A stretch of 50,002 bases of DNA from Paracoccaceae bacterium (GTDB lineage Bacteria; Pseudomonadota; Alphaproteobacteria; Rhodobacterales; Rhodobacteraceae). Positions within the stretch are counted from its first letter, which is position 1; the number at the start of each line of letters is the position of its first letter. The DNA lies in assembly GCA_022448925.1 (NCBI GenBank), contig JAKVCP010000018.1:1-50002 (forward strand), given 5' to 3'. The notes under the pieces were generated by a model. It saw only the letters and a program-made list of their open reading frames with translations. It did not search any database and was not told the origin of the DNA. This document shows positions 1 to 8,873 of this stretch, piece by piece. Both the position numbers and the translations under genes were made by a program.

Positions 1-1
1 T

Positions 2-1156
2 ATTGCCAAAGCGGTTGCAGACGGGCTGCTTGAAGCGACCGATGACGTGCAGTACGCCATCGACAACACCGAGGTGTCGTTTGTCGCCGTTGGCACGCCA
101 TCGGCGCCCGACGGGTCAGTCGGACTGGTCTACGTGGATGATGTCTGCAAAAACATCGGCGCGGCGCTCAAAAAGAAAGACGGCTATCATTCGGTTGTGA
201 TCCGCTCGACCATCGTGCCGGGGTCGTGCGAAGGCACATGCATCCCGACGCTGGAACGCGAAAGTGGCAAGACGGCGGGCACCGATTTTGGCATGGGCTA
301 CTATCCCGAGTTCCTGCGCGAATCGACTGCGATCGAGGACTATTATGACCCGGGCCTGATTGTCTTTGGTGCCCTGGACGATGGTACCGCCCAGATCCTG
401 AGTGATTTGAACAAGGATTTGCCGTGTGACATCAACGTGGTGGATCTGCGCACGGCAGAGATGGTCAAGTACTGCTCTAACACATGGCGCGCCGTTAAGG
501 TGACATACGCGAACGAGATCGGAAATATCGCCAAGGCCTGTGGACTTGACGGTCAAAAGGTCATGAGCATCCTGACCTCGGACACCAAGGCGATTATTTC
601 ACCCTACTTCATGCGCCCTGGATTTGCATTCGGCGGCTCTTGTCTTCCCAAGGATGTCCGCGCGTTGCGGCACTTGGCCCGTGAAAAGGGGATCAAGGCG
701 CATTTGTTGGAGGCAACGCTGGAGGCCAATGAGGCGCAGATTCAGCGCGCCGAGGAAATGGTCGCCAAGTCTGGCGCCAAAGAGGTCGGATTTGTCGGTG
801 TTGCATTCAAACCCGGCACAGATGATCTGCGGGAAAGCCCGCTGGCGACCCTGGCGGGTCGATTGATCGATAAGGGAATCGAGGTCAAGATTTTCGATCC
901 CTATGTCCAGGAAGCCTATGACACTCACACTCCGGGCGCGGGTCGCGGCAATGACGTGATTCCAAACCTGCCAGGACGCCTGACTGGTGATCTGGACGCG
1001 ATGCTGAACGATTCAGGCGCTGTGGTTGTGGGAAACTACTACGAAAACACCGTGGCAAAACTCGAGGAAGTCTCCAAGTCGCGCCCGGTGGTCGATCTGA
1101 CCCGTCTCAACAAAGAGAAGGTCTCGGACGGCACCTATGAAGGCATCTGCTGGTAA
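2..1156 (+). CDS. algD: GDP-mannose 6-dehydrogenase AlgD, 5' end outside window
   Basis: It oxidises GDP-mannose to GDP-mannuronate, the committed precursor for alginate-type polymers, in the cytoplasm with NAD. The reading frame is open from base 2, so the N-terminal part of the NAD-binding Rossmann fold lies before the window. The visible part of about 384 codons holds the end of that fold (FVAVGTPSAPDGS), the central dimerisation domain, the catalytic cysteine in the motif GGSCLPKD (near base 634) and the C-terminal nucleotide-binding domain (VGVAFKPGTDDLRESP). It ends 15 bp before alg8, so the two are likely co-transcribed. UDP-glucose 6-dehydrogenases share this fold. The GFAFGGSCLPKD context and the alg8/alg44 neighbours favour AlgD. 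Whether further alg genes precede it cannot be seen. Confidence 0.93.
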   Translation: MAKAVADGLLEATDDVQYAIDNTEVSFVAVGTPSAPDGSVGLVYVDDVCKNIGAALKKKDGYHSVVIRSTIVPGSCEGTCIPTLERESGKTAGTDFGMGYYPEFLRESTAIEDYYDPGLIVFGALDDGTAQILSDLNKDLPCDINVVDLRTAEMVKYCSNTWRAVKVTYANEIGNIAKACGLDGQKVMSILTSDTKAIISPYFMRPGFAFGGSCLPKDVRALRHLAREKGIKAHLLEATLEANEAQIQRAEEMVAKSGAKEVGFVGVAFKPGTDDLRESPLATLAGRLIDKGIEVKIFDPYVQEAYDTHTPGAGRGNDVIPNLPGRLTGDLDAMLNDSGAVVVGNYYENTVAKLEEVSKSRPVVDLTRLNKEKVSDGTYEGICW

Positions 1157-1171
1157 GGACCTGCGTGTAGC

Positions 1172-2650
1172 ATGATGATGGTTGTTTCACATATTGCCTA
1201 TTTTTCGGTGGTGATCCTGTTGGCCTTGTCCGTCAATGACAACTTCCTTGAGGAAGCGAAGGCGGCAACCAACACGATCTTCATCCTCGGGTTCCTTGGG
1301 ACCTGGCGATATTCGTGGGCGGCCATCAACTTCACGCGGGCGATCTATTTCCGCCGAGTGGCCTATCCTGTGCGCCGTATGCGGGCGCGCAGGAGATATA
1401 AAGACAGGGGCTATGATGCCCACTGCTATGTGCTGGCGACCACATACGGGATGCCGCCCGAGGCAACGCTGAAATGCTATCGCGGCCTGTTCAAGGCAGC
1501 GGCACGCGGGCGCGGTGGTGCAACCATCGTGTCCTCGGTCGTTGATGGCGCAGATGAACGGCTTGTCCAAAGCATCTATGACAGTATGCCGGTAGACATG
1601 TCCAACGTCCGCCTGATCATCGACCGCATCAAGTCGAACGGGAAGCGGGATGCAATGGCACAGACCCTGCGCATCATTCGCAGTTTCAACCCGACTGAGC
1701 GCGACATCCTGATCTTTCTGGACGGAGATACCATCCCGCCAGAGGACATCATCGAGCAATCCGCCCCCTGGTTTACCGACCCGCGCGTCGGCGCGCTGAC
1801 AACAGACGAAGGTGTTCTGATCTCTAAGGACAACCTGTACAAAGACTGGTTCATCATGCGCTTCAATCAGCGCCAGGTGATGATGTGCTCGATGGGGCTT
1901 AGCAGACATGTGCTGACATTGACTGGCCGGATGTCCGTGTTTCGTGCAGACCTTGCGACCATTCCCGAGTTCATTCAGGGTGTCGATGCCGACTACCTTG
2001 ACCATTGGCGCCTTGGGCGCGTCAACTTCCTGACGGGTGATGACAAATCGACTTGGTTCTGGCTGCTCAAGAATGGTTACCAGATGCTGTATTTGCCGGA
2101 TGTACAGTCGCTCTCGATGGAAGAGCAGCCGCGGGACACCTTTCTTGACAGTGCACAGACGCTGATGGTGCGCTGGTTCGGCAATATGATGCGCACCAAT
2201 GGACGTGCCATCAAGCTTGGGCCGAAACCGATGAATAGCTTTTTCACCTGGTGGTCCATCACGGATCAGAAAGTGTCGATGTGGACGACCCTTGTGGGTC
2301 CTATGTCGGTTTTGATGGCCGCGGTTCTCTACACGCCCGCGGTGATCCCGGTCTATATCGCTTGGGTCATGGTGACCCGGTATATCTTTTGTGTGATCAT
2401 GTCGTTGTTCCGAGGCACATGGTTTCCGATTTCGCACCCCTTGCTGCTGTACTTCAGCCAGGTTGTCGGTGCGGCTGTAAAGACCTTTGTCCTGCATCGA
2501 CTGGACAAACAGAAATGGACAAGACAGGGCGCCGGCGTGAAGGTCGTTGTCCCGTTGGATCAAAGACTTAAGGCCTATGAATCAACACTGCACCACACGT
2601 TGTCGATTCTTTGGCTGACCTTGGTAGTGTTCTTCCTGAGCATGGTGTAG
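1172..2650 (+). CDS. alg8: Alginate polymerase catalytic subunit Alg8 (GT2 glycosyltransferase)
   Basis: This inner-membrane family-2 glycosyltransferase polymerises mannuronate from GDP-mannuronate. The 492 residues begin with a membrane segment (about 5-25) and a second hydrophobic stretch (about 30-50). The cytosolic GT2 domain follows with the expected motifs: FLDGDTIPPED (acidic DxD-type site), TTDEG, TGDDKSTW and MVRWFGNMMRTN (the RW acceptor-site motif). C-terminal membrane segments complete it. All catalytic motifs expected of an active synthase are present, unlike the modifying enzymes downstream. Three consecutive ATG codons open the frame at 1172, 1175 and 1178, and I use the first. 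The gene sits between algD and alg44, as in the known alginate operon. Confidence 0.93.
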   Translation: MMMVVSHIAYFSVVILLALSVNDNFLEEAKAATNTIFILGFLGTWRYSWAAINFTRAIYFRRVAYPVRRMRARRRYKDRGYDAHCYVLATTYGMPPEATLKCYRGLFKAAARGRGGATIVSSVVDGADERLVQSIYDSMPVDMSNVRLIIDRIKSNGKRDAMAQTLRIIRSFNPTERDILIFLDGDTIPPEDIIEQSAPWFTDPRVGALTTDEGVLISKDNLYKDWFIMRFNQRQVMMCSMGLSRHVLTLTGRMSVFRADLATIPEFIQGVDADYLDHWRLGRVNFLTGDDKSTWFWLLKNGYQMLYLPDVQSLSMEEQPRDTFLDSAQTLMVRWFGNMMRTNGRAIKLGPKPMNSFFTWWSITDQKVSMWTTLVGPMSVLMAAVLYTPAVIPVYIAWVMVTRYIFCVIMSLFRGTWFPISHPLLLYFSQVVGAAVKTFVLHRLDKQKWTRQGAGVKVVVPLDQRLKAYESTLHHTLSILWLTLVVFFLSMV

Positions 2651-2670
2651 CGCGCAAGAAACGATAAGAG

Positions 2671-3765
2671 ATGAGCAGTAACATGAGTGACCAACAAACC
2701 CCCGCAGACATGCAAGCGCAGGCCCAATCGGTTCCCGCGGACTTCGTCTATGACACCGAGCATCCGGTGCTGCCCATCCCGTTCAAAGTTCAAATCGGAA
2801 AGCAGATCTTCGAGGGAACGGGCCTGTCGGTGACCTCTGCTTTCATTGCGGTGAACGGGCCGGTAGACACCAGCGCAACTGGCCGCAAGATGATCATCAA
2901 ACTTCAGTTCGACTTCGAAGGATTCACGCTGCTCCTGTTCCCCGAAGCGACGTTCGCGGGATCGCGGCAGGACGGAGAGGCGACCCTGCAGTTCACGGAT
3001 CCCACCGGGGCGCACCTTCCCCAACTTCGGTATATCCTGAACAACTTCATCGCCGGGGATTTCGTCACCCTTGGCTCGATGATGAGCTATACTGGCCCGA
3101 CCAAACCAAAGGCGCCAAAGGCCAAAGACACAGGAGCCCGTGCGCGCCGGGTCCGCAGTCTGGGTACAGCGGTTGTGTCCGCCGCCTTGATTCTTTTGGC
3201 AGGAAACACTTTGATATCGCGGTTCACCACAAGCTTCGAAGCCCGCCCTGTGTTTATCGAACGCGCCGGCAACGAAATGCGCGCCACAACCGCAGGTCAG
3301 GTCGCTTACCTGAACCCGCAGGCCAAGGCCGGCGAGGTGGTTTTCTCGATTAACGCGAACACGGGTGATGTTCTCAACTTCCAGCTGCCCTGTGATTGTG
3401 AAGTCACAGTCACCGATGGGGTGTCAGAAGGCTCAACTGTTCTTCCTATCGACCCAATTCTGACATTTTTCGACGCAAGTGTGGGCGTACAAGTTCGTAT
3501 GAACATGAGCGTTGAAGGATTGTCTGCAGCCATGAGTGGGGACCGCGTAACATTGGAACTGAGCGATGGTCGCTCGATCCCGGTGACGGTCAAAACGACG
3601 TCGGCCACAAATTCGGCCGCCCTCCGAGGGGAGCTCTACGTCCCCGTAAATCTGGTCGCAGAACCTGGTGTGTTGAGTGAAGGTGATATCGGTGCACAGG
3701 CCCAGGTCCGCATTTCAAAGACGTTCTTTGGGGGTTCACTTGCAGGATTGATGGACACACAATGA
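2671..3765 (+). CDS. alg44: Alg44-like alginate co-polymerase with degenerate PilZ domain
   Basis: In Pseudomonas, Alg44 binds cyclic-di-GMP through a cytosolic PilZ domain and activates Alg8, and its periplasmic part links to the export machinery. This 364-residue protein has the same layout: an N-terminal PilZ-like beta region (about 28-145), one membrane segment (about 165-185, VVSAALILLAGNTLI) and a periplasmic barrel-sandwich domain (about 200-355) like membrane-fusion proteins. The PilZ signature arginines (RxxxR) are not seen: the first 70 or so residues contain no arginine, and the DxSxxG position reads GLSVTSA. Cyclic-di-GMP control may therefore be lost or replaced (inference). The stop overlaps the algA-like start by 4 bp. 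An in-frame ATG at 2683 is an alternative start. Confidence 0.85.
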   Translation: MSSNMSDQQTPADMQAQAQSVPADFVYDTEHPVLPIPFKVQIGKQIFEGTGLSVTSAFIAVNGPVDTSATGRKMIIKLQFDFEGFTLLLFPEATFAGSRQDGEATLQFTDPTGAHLPQLRYILNNFIAGDFVTLGSMMSYTGPTKPKAPKAKDTGARARRVRSLGTAVVSAALILLAGNTLISRFTTSFEARPVFIERAGNEMRATTAGQVAYLNPQAKAGEVVFSINANTGDVLNFQLPCDCEVTVTDGVSEGSTVLPIDPILTFFDASVGVQVRMNMSVEGLSAAMSGDRVTLELSDGRSIPVTVKTTSATNSAALRGELYVPVNLVAEPGVLSEGDIGAQAQVRISKTFFGGSLAGLMDTQ

Positions 3766-5165
3766 CCAATATCTACCCACTCATCATTTGCGGAGGCAAC
3801 GGCACCCGTTTGTGGCCTGTCTCGCGCACGCACAGCCCAAAGCAATTCAACCGAGTTGGTGAAATGGGATCGCTGACCTTTTTCCAGACGGCGGTCAAGC
3901 GCCATTGGGATCAGGGGTATGAGCCGCCGATCATTGTCTCGTCGATGAAGCACCGCAAGACAGTGCATCAGCAATTGGATGAAATTGGTGCACATGGCAC
4001 GGTCATCCATGAACCGATGGGCCGCAATACTGGCCCCGCGGTGCTGGCTGCTGCCTTTACGCTGATGCAAAAAGATCCAACGGGACTGCTGGTTGTCGTA
4101 CCTGCCGATCACGTGATCGAGGGGGATCTGAACAGCACCATCATGGCAATGAAACCTGCCGCAGAGGCGGGTCACATCATCACTTTTGGTATCAAGCCAC
4201 GTTATGCTGAGACGGGGTTTGGCTATATCACCGATGGGGGGCCCATCATCGACCAGCCTGGACTTCGTCAGGTTGAGCGCTTTGTCGAAAAGCCGCCAAC
4301 GCGCAAGGCACGTCTGTTGGTTGAAAGCGATATTGCTTACTGGGCGTCGGGTTTGTCAATGTTCTCGGCGCAGACGATCATAGCTGAATACAGCAAGTTC
4401 GATCCAGACACGGTCGAGGCTGTGCGCGCGGCGGTTGAACACGGCGAGCAGCGCGATGATGGCCTGCTGCTGAGCGGCATTCGCTTTGGAGAGGCCGCAG
4501 CTGAACCGACTGAGAGCATGGTCTTTGAAAAAACCGACAAGATCGCTCTTGCGCCGCTGGACGTCGACTGGAGCGACGTTGGCAGCTGGACGGCAATGTA
4601 CGGGATTTCGCGTTCAGATACGCAGGGCAATGTGTTGCAGGGCGATGTGATTGCGGTTGAGACACGGAACTCGATGGTAAGGTCATCCGGTCGTCTTGTG
4701 ACGGTCGTGGGACTTGAAGGTGTGATCGTTGTCGACACCGAAGACGCATTGCTTGTGACCCGCGTAGGCCATGATCAGAGCGTCAAGAAAGTCGCAACGC
4801 ACCTGAAAGAAAATGAGCGTGTCGAGGCGGAAATGCACGCCGAACAGCAGCGTGAGAAGACGTCGGTGACCCAGATTGTCGCTGCTGACAAGGTCAAGAT
4901 GTCGACCGCACGTGTGGCCGCGGGCGAAACACTCAACCACAATGCAAATTTCCCCTGCGAGATTATCATGGTTAATGGCGCGGCCCGTGTCCAAAGTGCT
5001 GGCGAGGCTAGATCGTTGCGCGCGGGCGAGCGCCTTGTCGTTGCCGCAGGCGAAGAGCATCAAGTCATCAACCGCTCGGATGATACGGTCGAGTTGATGA
5101 TCCTCGAAATGGGAACAGCGGCAGAGGAAGACGATACCGTTCTGTCCATTGCGAATTATGCCTAG
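3762..5165 (+). CDS. algA: Mannose-1-phosphate guanylyltransferase, AlgA-like, isomerase half degenerate
   Basis: The N-terminal 350 or so residues are a GDP-mannose pyrophosphorylase that turns mannose-1-phosphate and GTP into GDP-mannose, feeding AlgD. The signature GGNGTRLWPVSR...PKQF is at residues about 11-29 and FVEKPP at about 173. In AlgA proteins the C-terminal cupin is a zinc-dependent mannose-6-phosphate isomerase with a QxHxHRxEHW-type metal site. Here the equivalent stretch reads LNHNANFPCEIIMV, and the usual PWG motif in front is also missing. The cupin fold seems kept but the metal ligands are not, so only the transferase may be active (inference by eye). The length of 467 is close to the family norm of about 480. 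It overlaps alg44 by 4 bp and the next gene by 8 bp. Confidence 0.88.
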   Translation: MTNIYPLIICGGNGTRLWPVSRTHSPKQFNRVGEMGSLTFFQTAVKRHWDQGYEPPIIVSSMKHRKTVHQQLDEIGAHGTVIHEPMGRNTGPAVLAAAFTLMQKDPTGLLVVVPADHVIEGDLNSTIMAMKPAAEAGHIITFGIKPRYAETGFGYITDGGPIIDQPGLRQVERFVEKPPTRKARLLVESDIAYWASGLSMFSAQTIIAEYSKFDPDTVEAVRAAVEHGEQRDDGLLLSGIRFGEAAAEPTESMVFEKTDKIALAPLDVDWSDVGSWTAMYGISRSDTQGNVLQGDVIAVETRNSMVRSSGRLVTVVGLEGVIVVDTEDALLVTRVGHDQSVKKVATHLKENERVEAEMHAEQQREKTSVTQIVAADKVKMSTARVAAGETLNHNANFPCEIIMVNGAARVQSAGEARSLRAGERLVVAAGEEHQVINRSDDTVELMILEMGTAAEEDDTVLSIANYA

Positions 5166-6684
5166 GCCGGGTGCATATCCGGTGCGTCTGGTGCTGCAGG
5201 CCTGCGTGCTGGCTCTTGGGTTAACCCAGCCGGCGGCAGCAGCGCCTGATCCGCAGATCATCGATCTGCGCAAAAAGATCGAAGCGCTGGATACCGCGTT
5301 GAACGGGGGCGCTTCTCTTCAGGTTCCCAATGTCGACCTGGTTGACAAAGTTGGGTTGACCCATGTCACCAAGCCCGAGATGTTCCCCGCCTTGGGCGCG
5401 GCCTATGATTGGACCGCCACGGGCAATGTACTGCCCGAGGTTGAGCGCCTCGATCTGCGCCTTGCCCTTGCCATGTTGGCGCAGACCTACGGGGCCAAAG
5501 ACAACTTCGACGTCATCCAGGCCCAAGGCGGCGATATGGATGCTCTGTCGATACGAAAAGGGGTTGTCACACTTCCGGATCTTCACAAACTTCTGGAAAA
5601 CAACAAATTTTCCAGTGATCTGTCGCCTGGCGGGGTGACCTTGAAAACACCTGTGATCATCTGGACTGACGCCACACTGCGACTTCGGCCGCGTGAAATA
5701 TTGCAACTCAGCCGTCCGGATGGCGCATTCATCGTTGTCTTTGGCAAGATCGAGATCAATGGCGCGACGGTACGCTCGGTTGGTCCCCAAAGCGTCAATA
5801 GCAAGGACTTTGTGCCCTTTGTCACCGTCACCGGCGGTGGAAGCGCACATGTGGCCAACGCCACATTCGAAGATCTGGGTTTTGGTGGCGAGCCGAAATA
5901 CTCGGGGTTTTCGATTGCGCGGAATCCACTTTTGCCGACAACGGGTGAAATCCATATTGAAAACAGTGTCTTCGACCGTGTCGTGTCGCTGGCTGTTAAC
6001 GCCTCGCGTGGGGCGACCATTCTGGGAAACAAGTTCCATGATACCCGCGGCAGTTCGTTGATTGTCTCGCAATCTTCGGACGCCCGAATTCTTGGCAATA
6101 TCTTTTCCGGTGAGGCGCCCACCAACGGTATTCGCGTTCTCAGTGGCTCGGCCCGTGGTGTGATCCGCGGCAATCTGCTGCTGAACGGGGAACGCACCGG
6201 GATCGCGATCCGCAACGCCAGTGATCAGGTCTTGGTTGAAAACAACATCGTATGGAGCCGAGGAGGCGGCGGGATCACCCTGACCAAGACCAATTGTGGC
6301 CTTATTCAGAACAATTTGGTGATGGATAATAAACAAAAGGGCATCGAGATTCGGACAGGGCTGGGCAACGTGGTCATCAACAACAAGATCTACAAGAACC
6401 GATCAGCGGCGCTGTTCGTTTCGGCCCAACCCCATGGCGCCTTAACGGTGATGCGCAACAATCGTCTTGTGGGCAATCAATCGGGGCTTGCGACCGCTGA
6501 GGGCGAGTTTGTTGAGCTTGAAGGCAATGATTTTTCCCGCCAGTTTCCGCGCTTCCTCGATGGAGAGCTGTCGTCTCACACACGACACATCGCGCAGAAC
6601 ATGCGCGGCGCAGAGCGCGTGGTGATGACGTCGTTTGGGCCGTCTGATGCGCCGCTCAACCCCTTCATGTGTCCGGAACGGTAG
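5158..6684 (+). CDS. AlgG-like periplasmic parallel beta-helix protein lacking the DPHD motif
   Basis: AlgG is the periplasmic mannuronan C5-epimerase that converts mannuronate to guluronate in the growing chain. This 508-residue protein has a signal peptide (about 1-26, ending QPAAAA), an N-terminal helical part and a right-handed beta-helix from about residue 180, with repeated N-x-I/F turns such as ILGNKF, ILGNIF, VENNIV and IQNNLV. The catalytic DPHD of AlgG should fall in the coil starting at HDTRGSSL. The aligned residues read VSQS, and no DPHD occurs anywhere in the protein. It may have lost epimerase activity and serve as a scaffold or polymer guide (inference). I chose ATG 5158, which overlaps the algA stop. 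A TTG at 5149 is also in frame. Confidence 0.78.
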   Translation: MPRPGAYPVRLVLQACVLALGLTQPAAAAPDPQIIDLRKKIEALDTALNGGASLQVPNVDLVDKVGLTHVTKPEMFPALGAAYDWTATGNVLPEVERLDLRLALAMLAQTYGAKDNFDVIQAQGGDMDALSIRKGVVTLPDLHKLLENNKFSSDLSPGGVTLKTPVIIWTDATLRLRPREILQLSRPDGAFIVVFGKIEINGATVRSVGPQSVNSKDFVPFVTVTGGGSAHVANATFEDLGFGGEPKYSGFSIARNPLLPTTGEIHIENSVFDRVVSLAVNASRGATILGNKFHDTRGSSLIVSQSSDARILGNIFSGEAPTNGIRVLSGSARGVIRGNLLLNGERTGIAIRNASDQVLVENNIVWSRGGGGITLTKTNCGLIQNNLVMDNKQKGIEIRTGLGNVVINNKIYKNRSAALFVSAQPHGALTVMRNNRLVGNQSGLATAEGEFVELEGNDFSRQFPRFLDGELSSHTRHIAQNMRGAERVVMTSFGPSDAPLNPFMCPER

Positions 6685-6692
6685 GCGGGACC

Positions 6693-7457
6693 ATGTTCAG
6701 ATGCATCTTGGTCATTGCTGTGACAACCGCGCTGACAAGCCCGGTCTTCGCCCAGACCCTGCCATTTGCGTTCCCCGCTGATCGCGACTCTCGCCAGGTG
6801 AGTGTGGTCGTCGACGAAGGCATCACCAACACCGCAGACCTGCCGAACCGTGCCTTGCGCGAGGCGCGATTGGCAATGGTTGCCAAAAAGGTCGTCAGCG
6901 ATGACGACTTACGTGGGTTGGCCGAGGCCAAAGACGGTCTTGCAGCGGCCAAGTTGGTAGATGTTCTGGTCGGGCGCGGGATCCCGGAAAATGCATCCGA
7001 CATTGCATACTTCGGCGCAATCGCGGTGGGCACAGGCCGCATTTGGCCATTGGATGAAATGGTCGAGGCGATGTGGTACCTTGACCCTGATACCGAACCA
7101 AAGGGTCGCAAGGCCCAAATGATCAAGGTGCTTTATGCCCATGCATGGGCGGGCAATTCGCTGGCGCTTCAGGCGGTGATTGACTTCAACGGCGATGGCA
7201 AGCTTTTTGGCAAGCTCTCTGAAAAGACGCGTCAGAAAATCCTCTTGCAAGCGGAAAAAAATGCCGACGGACGTGCTGAATTGCGACTGGCTTTGGCGAT
7301 CTTGCAAACCAATGATCAATCGGATGCGGATTTGGCCCGCGCCCGAGACTATCTGACCCGGGCGGCACTATCCCCGGAATTGCCGGTTCAAGTGACCGCG
7401 GCAAATATCTTGGCCCTGCTGGATGAAAAACAAAAAGAAACGCTGGCAGGCAACTGA
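6693..7457 (+). CDS. Secreted helical-repeat protein of the polysaccharide operon, function unknown
   Basis: I do not recognise a named family. The 254-residue product starts with a signal peptide (MFRCILVIAVTTALTSPVFAQ). The rest is rich in alanine, leucine and charged residues, with helix pairs that look like Sel1/TPR repeats, for example ELRLALAIL...ARARDYLTRAAL near the C-terminus. It is probably periplasmic. It lies 8 bp after the algG-like gene and 23 bp before the algX-like gene, so it belongs to the operon. A role as a small scaffold next to the long Sel1 protein downstream is possible (inference). An in-frame ATG at 6669 overlaps the preceding stop, but the start at 6693 gives a cleaner signal peptide. 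Confidence 0.72.
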   Translation: MFRCILVIAVTTALTSPVFAQTLPFAFPADRDSRQVSVVVDEGITNTADLPNRALREARLAMVAKKVVSDDDLRGLAEAKDGLAAAKLVDVLVGRGIPENASDIAYFGAIAVGTGRIWPLDEMVEAMWYLDPDTEPKGRKAQMIKVLYAHAWAGNSLALQAVIDFNGDGKLFGKLSEKTRQKILLQAEKNADGRAELRLALAILQTNDQSDADLARARDYLTRAALSPELPVQVTAANILALLDEKQKETLAGN

Positions 7458-7480
7458 AAACAAAAGGGGCGAGCAACCTC

Positions 7481-8860
7481 ATGACATATCTGCGCAAGAC
7501 CATGGCTGCTGCAGTATTGGGCATATCGGTGGCACAGGCAGCCATATCGCAAAACTTGCTGACCGACCTGAACCCGGGTGACAGCGTTGCACCGCAAGAC
7601 GTCTCATCTCAGACGTCATATGGTTGTTCAAATCTGTCAGGATTTCACGCCAATGCCGCGGTCGAAGGCATGGCCGGCGTGTTTTACCCGGTTGAACCGG
7701 ATTTGCGAAACTTCCATCCGTTCTCGGACGAGACGGTCGATCTTTTGGCCGAGTTGTCGGCGGCGCTTCAGTCGATGGGCACAACATTGGTCTACGTCCC
7801 TGTGCCAACCAAAGCGTTGGCGATGCCAGATTTCCTGCCGCGCAAGGCAATGGATTTCGGATTTGATCCTGACCTGGCAGCAACCGTCTACGATGATGCC
7901 GTTCGCCGCATGCGGCGTGCGGGTATCGTCGCGGTGAACGCGCGGAAGGCGATCGTTATGGGCGGGACCGGGGCAGAGCTGCCTTACTTCAAGACCGATC
8001 CCAAGCTGACCGCCTATGGATCGCAATTGATGGCAAAAGCGATTGCGGCAGAAATGCAAGGCACCGAGACGTTCAACGTTCTACCCAAGGGCAATTTCAA
8101 CTCGACGCCCACGGGCCGGGTGACCATTGACAGTGACGTGCGCCGCATTCTGCAGCGCTTTTGCATGATCGATCTGCCAGAGGCGGAGACACAGGCCTAT
8201 ACGTCGACACGTGTCGCTGGCGCCATCGTTGGCGCAGGAGAAAGTTCGCTGTTTGGCGGTGGCACGCTGCAAAACGGCCGCGTCGCACTGGTGGGAACGG
8301 AATTCAGCGCCGAGGAAGCGGTCAACCTGGGTGGCTTTATTTCGCAATATGCAGGTCTTGAGGTGTCGCAATACGCCGTCCCGGATGGCGGCCCATTTGC
8401 GGCGATCTCGACCTATTTGACGTCGCGGGCGTTTCAGCAGTCGCGTCCGGCTTTTCTTGTCTGGGAAAACCCGATCCAGAACAACCTGGCGAAATGGGGC
8501 GACCAGCCCATGCGCGAGTTGATTGCCGCTGCCGGAAATGCCTGCCGTGTCCCAGTGCCGGTTTTGCCCACAACGGATCCCAACCGGGTGCGCGCGGACC
8601 TCAGCACACTGGATCCGGGCGCCAATTTCACGCTTTCGGTAGATGCCAGCGGAGGCGAGGCCAGCATGGCCAAATTCCATTTCGCATCTGGTACGGGGCT
8701 GGTGCGGACACGGTCGATCTATCGCAACGCAGATCAGGTCGCCACGGGGCGGTTCTTCATGCCCGTGACGGGCATCTGGGCAGAGGGCGCGCAGAGCGTC
8801 GAAATCGAACTCGACAGGGCGTTTGGTGGCCAGGCCACCGTCACCGCCTGTTACTTCTAG
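7481..8860 (+). CDS. AlgX-like SGNH-fold protein with lost catalytic residues
   Basis: AlgX is a periplasmic alginate O-acetyltransferase with an SGNH-hydrolase-like domain followed by a carbohydrate-binding domain. This 459-residue protein has a signal peptide (about 1-24) and the same two-part layout. LVGTEFS...GGFISQYAGLEV aligns with the AlgX nucleophile region, and YFKTDPKLTAYG aligns with its Asp-His region. The nucleophile motif GTS reads GTE, and the DHHWT motif reads DPKLT, so the serine and histidine are replaced by glutamate and lysine while the aspartate stays. Acetyltransfer by the known mechanism looks impossible. Polymer binding through the C-terminal domain (about 345-459) could remain. 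No AlgI, AlgJ or AlgF is seen nearby, which fits absence of acetylation (inference). Confidence 0.8.
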   Translation: MTYLRKTMAAAVLGISVAQAAISQNLLTDLNPGDSVAPQDVSSQTSYGCSNLSGFHANAAVEGMAGVFYPVEPDLRNFHPFSDETVDLLAELSAALQSMGTTLVYVPVPTKALAMPDFLPRKAMDFGFDPDLAATVYDDAVRRMRRAGIVAVNARKAIVMGGTGAELPYFKTDPKLTAYGSQLMAKAIAAEMQGTETFNVLPKGNFNSTPTGRVTIDSDVRRILQRFCMIDLPEAETQAYTSTRVAGAIVGAGESSLFGGGTLQNGRVALVGTEFSAEEAVNLGGFISQYAGLEVSQYAVPDGGPFAAISTYLTSRAFQQSRPAFLVWENPIQNNLAKWGDQPMRELIAAAGNACRVPVPVLPTTDPNRVRADLSTLDPGANFTLSVDASGGEASMAKFHFASGTGLVRTRSIYRNADQVATGRFFMPVTGIWAEGAQSVEIELDRAFGGQATVTACYF

Positions 8861-8873
8861 GGGGGCGTGAGGC

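Noticed and set aside
1187-2563. Long open frame (458 codons) antisense to alg8
   Set aside because: It mirrors the alg8 codon pattern, is rich in His/Arg/Gln with no domain, and alg8 has all family motifs.
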